A stretch of 57,326 nucleotides of DNA. Origin: a virus. Below the pieces are notes generated by a model. The model was given only the letters and a program-made list of their open reading frames with translations, was not told the origin of the DNA and did no database searches. Positions 19,068 through 29,100 of the stretch are shown in pieces. The position numbers were made by a program, and so were the translations under genes. The DNA is taken from positions 1 through 57,326 of IMG/VR virus record IMGVR_UViG_3300000553_000046; one strand, written 5' to 3'. How positions within the stretch are numbered: the first letter of the stretch is position 1; each line of letters opens with the position of its first letter.

Positions 19068-21653
19068 TTAAAATTTTATATTATTATCTTTTAATATCTT
19101 TTCAATAGCTTCATTAGAATAGGTTTTATTAGCGGAAAGTCTTGCTTGTGCTAAGTCCATTGGATCATCAAGCTCATATGTATTCCATCCATGAGAATTC
19201 ATTTTTCTAAAGAGTGGATATACTTTATTATTGTTTATTATAGAGGGTTTATAATCAATTGCTATTCTATATTTATCTGTAGCGTGTTGAATATAAGCTC
19301 CATCAGGAGTTCCTCCTTTAGTGTTTGTAGTTCCTCTATTTTTTATCATTCTGCCTAGAAATTTATCATCAGCATTTGAAGGCATTCCATAACTTCGTGC
19401 AAGTTCCTCACTTATAGGAATCATTTGAGTTGATCCTGAATCTCCCGATTTAGATACTACCAAATAAGTCTCATCATTACTTCTGGCAACTTTAAAATTT
19501 AAATCATTAGTCTTATTGGCTAATAATTTATCTATAGTACTACGATCATAATATGGAGAGCCTGTGTGTGTTTCTACATTAGCAGCTATCAAGTTTGCTG
19601 CTGTAGTTTTTAATACTTCTTTATCAAACTGTTTATTATCTATCTCTTTCCATTTAGGAACATATTCAGGATATAATTTTGATAATACTTTGTTTCTTGC
19701 ATCTATAAAATCTTTATGAATAGTTAAATGATCATTTAGTCCTGGATAAGAATTATGATTTATTGGTCCTAGGTTATTTATTGTATTCTTGTTCATTTCA
19801 TTATACAACTGTAGTTCTATAGGAGATAAATGTTCTTTTGCATAATTATAGTAACTATCTATAGTCTTTTTATCAGTAGTAGATTTAGTAATACCTAAAA
19901 GACTTGACATGAGATCTACAGTACTAATCTGAGGAGCTTCTGCCAGTTTACTTATTATATTACTTATCGCTGATTGAGTATCTTGAGGAGATAACATTTT
20001 TTTTGTTCCATCTGGCATCTCTATCTGAATAGGAGATAGTCCTGCTACCTTTGCCTGTAATGCTTGATCATTATTAACTTCATCTTCAGCAGCTATAATT
20101 GCATTTTTATTACTGTCTAAATTATTTGAAATCTCTTTTCGTTGTTCTATTAAATCGTTAAGTGATGGTGGAAAAGTTGTTGCATATTTAGGATCTGGAC
20201 TATCTTTAAGTTTAATAAGTGCTGAAATTTTATCACTTGTAAGACTTTCTTTATATGCTTGTACATCTTTATCAGTTACCCCAGGTCGTTGTTTATATGT
20301 ACTAACCATTCCATCTCGTAACTTATTATCAGCATCATTCAATTGCATTTGATTGTGAGCTACTTCAGTTTTTACATTTTCATAATAGTCTATATCTCTG
20401 GGAGCAAGTCCTCCTAATACAATAGGATTAGCATTTTGATGTTCTAACTCATATTTTAATTTCTCAAATGCAAATTTTTCTTTTCCTTGTGCAATGTTTG
20501 CCCAATCAACTGCCATTTGATCATTATGAAAAATGTTACGCTGTGTATAGTCTAATCCCCATTCCTTTACTTTTTCATAAGGAGTTTCAAGAAATTTAAT
20601 AGTCTGAGTTTCATTTGCATATCCATCAGCAAATGCTGCAATAGTTTTATCTTTATATAATTGTGATTTTACTGCTTCAGGATTTACATCGATTGAATGA
20701 TATGCTTGATTTAATTGTTGTTCATAATATCCTCCAGGAGCTATTTCATCATTTAATTCTTTGAGTGTTTTTGTTAATTCTGCAGTGGCTGTCGGATTAC
20801 CACTTTGCACTACTGACATTTCCTGTAAGTTAGCTATTCGTTTTTTTACATCAGCGATACGTTGGGTATATGTACTTAAGGTTTCTAATTTTAAGGCATC
20901 ATTAGATATTCCTCTATATGCATATCTACCAGAGATGTCTAACTGTTTTAGATCATTCTGATCGAGAGTCGCTCTGATAACATTTGCAATTTTAGATGAA
21001 GAATTACCTTTCAGAATAGTTTCTACCATCACAGGACTAAATACTTTATTACCATTAGCATCTGTAATATAATTTCCTTTTCCATCTTTTTGAAAAGGAT
21101 CTTCTATGTCCGAACCTTGTTCCTTTAATTTACTATAGGCTTCCTGCATCTTTTTGTTTACGTCTACATATTGATTATATCCTCCAGAAAAAGTTGCTCC
21201 TGGAGTTTTATCATTCATGTATCCATTTATTTGATTACTAAGATCCCATTCATTCTCTGGAGATCCTTTTCCAGATTGTTTTGCTGATTCCTTTTCTCCT
21301 ATTGCAGTTCTTATCTTTTGAGTAGACATTACAGCATTCTGAATATTAGGATCTTTAGCAATAGAAGCTGCCATTCCTGCAGTTGAAGTAGCTAACTGAT
21401 TATTTGAAAAGTCAGCAGCAGCAACAGACTTAAGTTGTGTACCTAGATTATTAAGTTTCGATTGTAGATAAGTTTTATCTATATCTCGCATAACATCAAG
21501 TCCTGCAACATTATCGATCTGACCTTGAATCTTTTGAATTCCTTGATCATATTGTTGTTGCTTTTCCATACCTACTTTGACCATTGAATCAATGGGCAAT
21601 TGTTCTACATAGGGATTGAATTGTGGAGGGCGTGTATCAGTATATGATGCCAT
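19068..21653 (-). CDS. Internal virion (cargo-type) protein, 861 aa
   Basis: It lies 4 bp upstream of the giant polymerase gene and has the look of a crAss-phage capsid cargo protein. The N-terminus is polar and Pro-rich (MASYTDTRPPQFNPYVEQLP), followed by a Gln-rich helical region around residues 30-130 and long stretches of charged helices. There is no signal peptide and no convincing membrane segment. I recognise no enzyme motif. The neighbourhood (polymerase on one side, another internal protein on the other) suggests it is packaged in the head or tail lumen and ejected. The call is from position and composition; the virion location is inferred. Confidence 0.6.
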   Translation of the reverse strand: MASYTDTRPPQFNPYVEQLPIDSMVKVGMEKQQQYDQGIQKIQGQIDNVAGLDVMRDIDKTYLQSKLNNLGTQLKSVAAADFSNNQLATSTAGMAASIAKDPNIQNAVMSTQKIRTAIGEKESAKQSGKGSPENEWDLSNQINGYMNDKTPGATFSGGYNQYVDVNKKMQEAYSKLKEQGSDIEDPFQKDGKGNYITDANGNKVFSPVMVETILKGNSSSKIANVIRATLDQNDLKQLDISGRYAYRGISNDALKLETLSTYTQRIADVKKRIANLQEMSVVQSGNPTATAELTKTLKELNDEIAPGGYYEQQLNQAYHSIDVNPEAVKSQLYKDKTIAAFADGYANETQTIKFLETPYEKVKEWGLDYTQRNIFHNDQMAVDWANIAQGKEKFAFEKLKYELEHQNANPIVLGGLAPRDIDYYENVKTEVAHNQMQLNDADNKLRDGMVSTYKQRPGVTDKDVQAYKESLTSDKISALIKLKDSPDPKYATTFPPSLNDLIEQRKEISNNLDSNKNAIIAAEDEVNNDQALQAKVAGLSPIQIEMPDGTKKMLSPQDTQSAISNIISKLAEAPQISTVDLMSSLLGITKSTTDKKTIDSYYNYAKEHLSPIELQLYNEMNKNTINNLGPINHNSYPGLNDHLTIHKDFIDARNKVLSKLYPEYVPKWKEIDNKQFDKEVLKTTAANLIAANVETHTGSPYYDRSTIDKLLANKTNDLNFKVARSNDETYLVVSKSGDSGSTQMIPISEELARSYGMPSNADDKFLGRMIKNRGTTNTKGGTPDGAYIQHATDKYRIAIDYKPSIINNNKVYPLFRKMNSHGWNTYELDDPMDLAQARLSANKTYSNEAIEKILKDNNIKF

Positions 21654-21715
21654 AGTATTTTAAATTTCAAATATAATAGAAATTATTAGATATTTCTGTA
21701 TACTAATTAAAGTAA

Positions 21716-24355
21716 TTAGATATTTTTATAGGCACTTACAATAGATCCGTTTCTACCTGATTTCTTAACTTTTTTATCAGTAGTTATTGGAATAGGTTCA
21801 TCGAAGGTGGCTTGATCCTCTGGAACATAAGTTAATACACCTTTTTTATATTGAGGATATAGAGGTTTTCCATTTGCTCCCATTATTGATCCAGGAACAG
21901 TACCTATTCCTTGTTGAGATCCCACTGTAGGAATATTAAATTCATGAGCTCCATTCCAGTTTTCAGTTCTCATGTTGGGACTATATCTATAATTGTACAT
22001 ATTCTCATATGTCTGAAGAGTTCTATTAGAAAGTTTATTCTTTAAGAATTTATCAGATATAGAATTCAAAGCTGCCTGAGCAACTTCTTTTGTATTACTC
22101 TTAGCTTGAGACTGTCTTGTAGCCTGTTGATCATATGCCTGAAGATTGTGTTCTTGTGCCTGGTTTAATAATTGTCTATTCTGAGCATAAGTTTGATTCT
22201 TCATTCCCTGATTCTCTCTGAACTGTTCACCAAGAACACGTTCATTTGCCTGATATTGTTGAGCAGCAAGATTAGCTTGACCAGCTGGATTATATCCTAT
22301 CATCCTTTGAGCTCCTCTAAATGTAGCCTGATTCTCATTTAAAGTATCTTGTTGTGATATATCATAAGGAGTAGATAACTCAGGTTTATATGTTTGAAGA
22401 GAAACAGGTTCCTGTTGATTCTGTGAAAGAGCAAACATTTCTCCTGATATTTGTCTTGGATCAAGTTGTTCAGCATTAGTTGGTCTCAGATAAGGTATCA
22501 TTGAATTTATAGCACCCATCCAAGTAGGTTTCTTAATCTGTGGATTCTCATCTATATCTGAAAAAGATTGATTTGTATTTGGTATATCTGTATAATCTTT
22601 CAAAGAATATGTATTATCTACAGGAGTATTTATAGGATTGCCTTGTAGATCATACATAGTATCATCATTAGTTCCATGTTTATATGTAAGACGTTGTGGC
22701 ATTTCTGAATATCTATTGATATCAGTATTAACTTTAATACCTTCCTTAGCTTTTTTGATATTTCCTTTAGCAAGATCATCAGCCACAAGTCCATGTTCTT
22801 CTGCAGTATCATTGACGGCTTGCTGAAGAGCTGCTGCATTTTCTTTCTTTTCAGCAATATTAGCCAAAGTCATGTTTGCACCTTGCATGTTAGCTACATG
22901 CGATGTAAATGTCAATCTTTCAAAAGGTGTTCTTGGATTAAGTCCATTTATGACATTTGTAGAATTATCTATAGTATTTGTTTGAGTTACTTCCTTTTTA
23001 GATAAATCAGCAATATAATTCTTATATTTCTTTCCTGACGCTGAGGGATCACCTAATAAATTTGCATGTTGTTTTGTAATAGGAAGATTTCCAAATACTA
23101 CTAAATTCTTACCGTCTCCATCATTAAATTCTTGTGCTGGTTCTTTCCCTTCAACTTCTATAGGATTATTTCCATACGTCATGCCAATTCCTGAATTACC
23201 TTTACTATCTGTATCATCGTGAGATTGACCTTTAAACATAACTGTAGGACTATCAGAATATGGATTTGTAGAAATAGGTTCTGCATATCCTCCCCAATGA
23301 GTTTGAAGTCCATCTAGTCCCGTATCTAAAGATCTCTCAGAAGGATTAATATAGTCACGAAGATTTCCTCCAGCTCTAAGTGTATTCATAGTCTCATCTG
23401 ATTCTAATAAAGATTTTAGTTTATAATCTCCAAAAGAATTTAATATCTGAGGATTCCAATTAGATTTTCCTCCATCTTCCATATAGGAATTACTATGTGA
23501 TATATTATTAAAAGCCATCATATTACTATTTCGCATAGTGCTATCATTAGCTTTTTTTATCTGTGAAGGATTTCTATCAAGTACAAATCCAGCAAGTTGA
23601 CCGAGTTGTTTTCCAATAAGACCTCCTACAGGTCCACCTATAAGATCACCAGTTGTCTTACCCAATGTACCTCCTAAGTCACTACCCCCATTATCTCCAT
23701 ATATAGTAGGAGTAATTTTATCAAATCCTTGACTAAGCATATTAGCAGTTGCTCCTGTCATAGCCTTTTTTCCTTTTACTTTCTTACCATCTTTTGCTAA
23801 AGGATTTGTTCCTACTCCATATATAGGAAAGAACTCTTCACCTGTATTAACAGGCATCATCATCTGTCTTTTCTTTGTCATATTATCTGCCAGTTGTTGA
23901 TTAGCATCAATATCTTTAGTTGCAGATGCCTGAAGTTGTAAACTACTTACTTGATTCCATTGTTGAGCAGCATCTTTAGCTTTCTTCTCTGCTATTATCT
24001 TTTCAATACCTCCTGCTATTTTTCCAGCTACATCATTGGAAGTAATATTATCTAGAAAGTCAGAACTTTTATTAGAAGTGATAGGAGCTAGTTTAGCATT
24101 CTTTAAAGCTGGTACTTCTAATGGTCCAGCTCCTCGCACTGGCATAGGTTTAATAGGAGTATATTCTCTTGGAGGCAATGCTTCTGGATCTTGATAATCA
24201 CTATTAAATCCATAAGGAGGATCTTGAGAACCATTTAATGCTTTCTTTATCTGTTTACCATACTTAGCCATGAACGATTCATGAGTTGGATATTTAGTAT
24301 ATAACTCTTTAGGAGTTTTAACACCAGCCATTTTTAAAATATCTTGTTGTGTCAT
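21716..24355 (-). CDS. Internal virion protein with glycine-zipper segment, 879 aa
   Basis: An 879-aa protein of low hydrophobicity except for residues about 223-258, which are built from small-residue repeats (GGTLGKTTGDLIGG, then PVGGLIGKQLGQLAG). Glycine zippers of this sort pack as membrane helices in pore-forming and ejection proteins. The region around residues 160-200 is Lys-rich, and residues 690-800 are Gln/Asn/Ala-rich and likely helical. Short Gly-Gly motifs of the type x-x-G-G-K/N recur, similar to those in the next gene. A 62-bp AT-rich gap separates it from the 861-aa gene. I infer an ejected protein that may help form the channel through the inner membrane, but no family is recognised with certainty. 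Confidence 0.55.
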   Translation of the reverse strand: MTQQDILKMAGVKTPKELYTKYPTHESFMAKYGKQIKKALNGSQDPPYGFNSDYQDPEALPPREYTPIKPMPVRGAGPLEVPALKNAKLAPITSNKSSDFLDNITSNDVAGKIAGGIEKIIAEKKAKDAAQQWNQVSSLQLQASATKDIDANQQLADNMTKKRQMMMPVNTGEEFFPIYGVGTNPLAKDGKKVKGKKAMTGATANMLSQGFDKITPTIYGDNGGSDLGGTLGKTTGDLIGGPVGGLIGKQLGQLAGFVLDRNPSQIKKANDSTMRNSNMMAFNNISHSNSYMEDGGKSNWNPQILNSFGDYKLKSLLESDETMNTLRAGGNLRDYINPSERSLDTGLDGLQTHWGGYAEPISTNPYSDSPTVMFKGQSHDDTDSKGNSGIGMTYGNNPIEVEGKEPAQEFNDGDGKNLVVFGNLPITKQHANLLGDPSASGKKYKNYIADLSKKEVTQTNTIDNSTNVINGLNPRTPFERLTFTSHVANMQGANMTLANIAEKKENAAALQQAVNDTAEEHGLVADDLAKGNIKKAKEGIKVNTDINRYSEMPQRLTYKHGTNDDTMYDLQGNPINTPVDNTYSLKDYTDIPNTNQSFSDIDENPQIKKPTWMGAINSMIPYLRPTNAEQLDPRQISGEMFALSQNQQEPVSLQTYKPELSTPYDISQQDTLNENQATFRGAQRMIGYNPAGQANLAAQQYQANERVLGEQFRENQGMKNQTYAQNRQLLNQAQEHNLQAYDQQATRQSQAKSNTKEVAQAALNSISDKFLKNKLSNRTLQTYENMYNYRYSPNMRTENWNGAHEFNIPTVGSQQGIGTVPGSIMGANGKPLYPQYKKGVLTYVPEDQATFDEPIPITTDKKVKKSGRNGSIVSAYKNI

Positions 24356-24363
24356 GATATAAG

Positions 24364-25305
24364 TTATTTAGAATATTGATTAAGCCATCCTCCAGGAGTT
24401 GGTTTGTTATAATTTGTAAAGTTAGTTAATTGATCTAATTTAGTAAGTTGTCCACCATCTTTAAATTGTCCTCCCCATGAAGGAGAATATCGTCTAGGAG
24501 TATTATTATATCCTTCTCCTACAAATTTCTTAGGAATAGATATAGAGGATTCATTGAAGTTGGGTTGATACTCTTGTAATGATCCTCCGTTTTTAAATTC
24601 TTGAGAAGTTCTAAACTTTTCAAAATCTTGGAGAATTTGAGGTTGCTGATCTTTGTATTTATCTAACCATTGATCAGTTTCTTCTTTTTTTTTATCATCT
24701 TGTTGCGATGCAATAATATCAGCGGTTGCTATTGCTCTTGGTAAAGATGATGTTATTATTTGTGGAATATTAGACAAATCTTTTCCTACTCTCACAGCTT
24801 GCTTTATTCCTTTCTCAGTAAGTTGAGCATCGTCACTTCTAAAATTACCACTTGCATTATCTGTTGTCTCACCATGTCTAACAATATGAATAGGACCATT
24901 TACTCCTTGTATAGTAAAAGAATCACCTGTCTTATGATTTCCATCCTGTTTGGTATATGCTTCCCTTTGTTCTTTAGAAAATTCATTAAGTCGTCCTGAT
25001 TTATTCCAAAGATTCATAAGTCCAAATACAGAATTATGAGTTATAACAGTAGTATTTGCTGGAGCAGTATTGATAATATTTTGTAATGTAGGTAAGACTC
25101 TATTAGTAGCATCATTCCAACTTTCTCCTTGACCAGCCATAGGTTGGTCAGGAGAGTTAACAATATTACTATGAATATATTTATTCCTATCTTTAGTCTG
25201 TTTCTGTCCTGCAAGATTTCCAAAGTCAAATGTCTTAAATGCATCTGTAGGAACTATTATAGGAGTGTTTCCATCATTATTATATTTTTCAAGCCAGTCT
25301 TTCAT
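24364..25305 (-). CDS. Circularly permuted histidine phosphatase-like protein, 313 aa
   Basis: The protein contains every landmark of histidine phosphatase branch 1 but in rotated order. First come the elements that normally form the C-terminal half: FDFGNLAGQ (26-34), QGES (59-62) and VITHNS (87-92, His90). After a connector (101-137, ending TGDSFTI) come the elements that normally start the domain: IVRHGETTD (141-149, Arg143 and nucleophile His144), LTEKG (162-166) and SSLPRAIATADI (186-197, Arg190). The catalytic quartet Arg143/His144/Arg190/His90 is thus present. The usual acidic residue of the L-x-E-x-x-x-G motif appears to be Thr25. A tail (201-313) has two F-K-[ND]-G-G-x-L motifs and the W-L-x-[KQ]-Y motif that also opens the protein. 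It sits among cargo genes and overlaps its upstream neighbour by 4 bp, so it is probably a virion protein. The substrate is unknown. Confidence 0.75.
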   Translation of the reverse strand: MKDWLEKYNNDGNTPIIVPTDAFKTFDFGNLAGQKQTKDRNKYIHSNIVNSPDQPMAGQGESWNDATNRVLPTLQNIINTAPANTTVITHNSVFGLMNLWNKSGRLNEFSKEQREAYTKQDGNHKTGDSFTIQGVNGPIHIVRHGETTDNASGNFRSDDAQLTEKGIKQAVRVGKDLSNIPQIITSSLPRAIATADIIASQQDDKKKEETDQWLDKYKDQQPQILQDFEKFRTSQEFKNGGSLQEYQPNFNESSISIPKKFVGEGYNNTPRRYSPSWGGQFKDGGQLTKLDQLTNFTNYNKPTPGGWLNQYSK

Positions 25306-26165
25306 TTATAAGAGATTTGAGAGGGAGTTATAATAAATTGACTTACAACATGGATATCAGATCGATTATCAAGAATATGTCTAATCTTTAATTCCTTCGC
25401 TCTCATAGGAGCTTTCTTAAAGGATCTGGAAGAATAATCCATATTATCTTGATTAATAATTCCATCTATAGATAAATTATCACAACTAGTAGTAGCAATG
25501 GGAATAGCTTTATTTTTCAACACATCCCAAAATGTATTATATTGATAAAAACTATCACTCTTTGTATAGGTAATAGTTTTACTATCAGTCTTATAAATTG
25601 GATATGTATTATAGGTTTGTAAGTTATTTTTTGGTTTTGGAACTAATTCTAATACTCCAGTACATTGTTGACCATTATATAGAATAGCTTTATTGAACCA
25701 AATATTGTCTACCATAACTTTATTAGTATAACTATATACCCCTGTACTATCAGGCATATAAATATATACTTTACTATAGTCTTTTACACTCTGTAAAATT
25801 TCATCTTGATATTGATATGCAAAAGGATATTCAATAATATAAGGAACAACTTGACCATAAAAATTATTATTAAGAGTAACATTTGTCATATGTCTCCATA
25901 GACAGGCAGTATTAATTTCTGTAAATACTTGACTACTTAATTGAGTTGGAGTTATAGTACTAACTTCCATAGATATAGACTGTTTACATATTCCTGTCGA
26001 AGTCAATATTACTACAGAAACAGAATCATCTACATCATATACAACCCCAGATATCAGACTATATATAGATACATTAGTAGCAATAGAATTGTTATATTGA
26101 TCCGTTATATCAAACGGTCCAACTCTTAAACTTGCTTTTATTAATTTTAAAATTATAGTCTTCAT
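25302..26165 (-). CDS. Tail-associated protein with fibre-anchor-like N-terminal domain, 287 aa
   Basis: The first 75 residues are predicted beta-rich and end in ILTSTGICKQSISMEV, closely matching VTSTGVCNNEIIIPI near residue 70 of the 505-aa fibre protein at 35015-36532. I take this as a shared anchor domain. The remainder is Tyr- and Asn-rich, beta-like and unassigned, with no membrane segment. It is the first gene after the tail stabilisation protein (9-bp gap) and overlaps the permuted phosphatase gene by 4 bp. A minor tail or tail-hub protein is likely; no enzyme motif is visible. Confidence 0.5.
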   Translation of the reverse strand: MKTIILKLIKASLRVGPFDITDQYNNSIATNVSIYSLISGVVYDVDDSVSVVILTSTGICKQSISMEVSTITPTQLSSQVFTEINTACLWRHMTNVTLNNNFYGQVVPYIIEYPFAYQYQDEILQSVKDYSKVYIYMPDSTGVYSYTNKVMVDNIWFNKAILYNGQQCTGVLELVPKPKNNLQTYNTYPIYKTDSKTITYTKSDSFYQYNTFWDVLKNKAIPIATTSCDNLSIDGIINQDNMDYSSRSFKKAPMRAKELKIRHILDNRSDIHVVSQFIITPSQISYK

Positions 26166-26174
26166 AATAAATTA

Positions 26175-29100
26175 CTAACATTTTCTAAAATCTGTTATAT
26201 ATCCATCTACTGTAAAAAACTGTAAAGCATATTTACTACTACCTCTCCATAGAAGTAGTTGTGAACTTCCTACCGCATGTGGAAAAGGATTACTTAATAC
26301 ACTTCCTACTTTAGTTGTATATATCATCATTCCAATAACAGGAGTTGCTCCATCGCTCGAATATGTATAAATAGTAGCTCCTGGTGATGGATTATATATG
26401 CACGCAAGTGATAAATCAGTTACACCTATAGATCCTCCAAGTGGAGTATGTTCTAATATATAGGGTAGTAATGTAGTTGTTGTAGATGTAGTAGTACTTG
26501 TACTAGATGTTGTTGTACTTGTACTACTGGTTGATGTACTAGTAGTTGATGTAGAAGTACTACTAGTTGTTGATGTAGAAGTACTACTAGTTGTTGATGT
26601 AGAAGTCGATGTACTTGTACTTGTACTTGTAGAAGTTGATGTTGTAGTAGAAGTTGATGTTGTAGAAGTACTAGTAGAACTATGAGTAGTAGTAGTTGTA
26701 GTGGTAGATGTATGATCGTACATTACTTGATCTGAAAATCCACTTATGTTACAATCTGGAAGTATTGTAGTAGTAGTTGTAGTTGTAGTTGTTCCATATA
26801 TAACTTGTATAGCAATTCCATCTAATATACAATTTGGAATAGTGGTAGTAGTCGATGTAGTAGTAGTAGTAGATGTAGTAGACGTAGTAGTAGTTTCTAC
26901 TATTGGAATTGCTACTACAAATTCAAATTCTAAATCACTACAACAAGAGTTAAGACCAGAATAAAAGAAATTATTCTCAGCAATATAATAGTTTGGAATA
27001 TAACTATGAAAAGATATCCAACTCTTGGTATTCATATTATATGAAAGAGTCCAACTCTTATTACAGAAATAATTTGGATCTGATAAACTTATGGGTGTTT
27101 TTATAATAGTATTATCAAACTCTTCATTATTATAAAATGTAAATGTAGACGGGTCATATGTTATGATTAAATCTGGATGAGGGATATAATCAAGTTTAGT
27201 AATAATAATTCTGTCATATTTGCTATCATAGACCCCGTGTAGCCCTAATCCTTTAAAGTGATTATCTACATCCAACTCTGGAAAATATCTCAGAATTTCG
27301 AAGGCTAGGTGGTCAGTAAAGAATCTATTCATACCTGTTCCAAACCCTGCAAGATCTATTGCTTGTTGTCCTGATAATAAAAAGATTTGTCCTCTCTTAG
27401 CATCCATCGTAATCTGACCTTGAGGAATCTTTAATAGAAATTTATGTTGACATCCAACATAACCAAGATCTGTTTCTGCAAAATCAATAGGAGGATTTTC
27501 AAATAGTCTCGGATTGCCTACAAAAGCAGCCTGTGGATTACTAGTATCCATTGTTAATAAATTATTATATAACAATGTCTTATTTTCAAATCTCGCTAAT
27601 ACGGCTTTGTTTTGAATCCCATCTATAGCAGTTAGTGGCCCAAAATTCTGTGGGAAATCATAGTATGAATTACTACGATATATTAACCAAGGATTAGTAG
27701 TAATATCAGCATTTATTGTTTGAGGATCAGAATATATAGTTCTGAAAGGATAATGACTATGACATGCTTGATTCCAATCAAAAGGAATATGAGTAAATAA
27801 ATTCTCAGTATTCTGTTTTGAAAATGTAACATTGTACGTATAGGTATTATCCTGAACAATCGATACTAATTTTTCCTGTAACCAATCATCAGGAATATCT
27901 GTACTTACATGAGGAAAGAAATCTCCTTCTTTGTTGTTGAATGCTTGACGTAAATCTAAATTATATGAACTCTCACAATAAAAACTAGGAATACCATATG
28001 CAAATAAATAGAAATATCCATCATAATACATTAGGGTATTGCTTTCAGTAAGTGTACCTGGAGATATAGTTGTAGAAGTACTAGTAGTACTAGTGGTGGT
28101 AGTAGTATCTATTACACTTGTATTTGTTGGTTCAGCTATAATCGTATTATTAGGGCAATCAAAATTATGTGCTTTATAGGAAACAATATTAGACAATAAT
28201 CCTCCATTAGACATATAATCTTTTTGTATAGATCTCGATGAATGCCAATATTTTGGATAGGCAACATTTCCAATCTCATCATAAAATATATCACTATCAT
28301 CAGGAGCATTAACTCTATTATCAATAAAGAAAGGTAATTTACTTTTAAATGTAAATCGTCCTATAAATGTATCTCCTCCAAATATTGTTTCTGAGAATTG
28401 TAAATTAATATTTCTTTGAAATCCAGTATCTATAGTTTTATAGGAATATATTTGTCCCCATTGATTTGTGATGTTGTTCTTAAGTGATGCGTAGTATGAT
28501 ACAACACTTAAATCATAATCTTTTGTAGGAGTTGCACAATAATTCATCCCAGAAATAGTATATCTGGATTTATCTATAAGTTTAGGAACTCCTGCAACAA
28601 GCATATTAGGACTATCGCTCGGAAAAGGAATATCGATATCTGTTTTTAAATATATAGAACTTTCACGATTGAAATTATTGACAGTATAAGTATCACCAAC
28701 GCTCTGTACACCAGGAATAAGATATCTGGATAAGACTATATCTCGTTGCTTTATTCCAACATTATTAGGAATAGCTTCAGAATAATTATAATCAGCTATA
28801 GAATTATAAGAATATGCAAAGTTACGTCTGGTAAGACCATTAAGATATATTTGAAGATATGCCTGATATGAAGCAAACATAGCTGCTCCATCAAAAGGAC
28901 TAGTTTTATTTCCTATTGCATTGGCACTATCTAACGCTTTTCTTTGAGCTTCTTCTGTAATAAATCGATATCTAGCATTGTCTTTTACTTGAGTAAAATG
29001 ACCTTTTCCAGCTCCATATATTACACTCTCTAATTTTAAAACATTACCTAAGAAAGGTTGTCCAAAAGAAGTTTCTGGAGAATTAAATATTTGTCTATAT

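Noticed and set aside
26460-26900. CRISPR array or tandem DNA repeat
   Set aside because: The repetitive DNA encodes in-frame Thr/Ser runs and lacks constant repeats with unique spacers.
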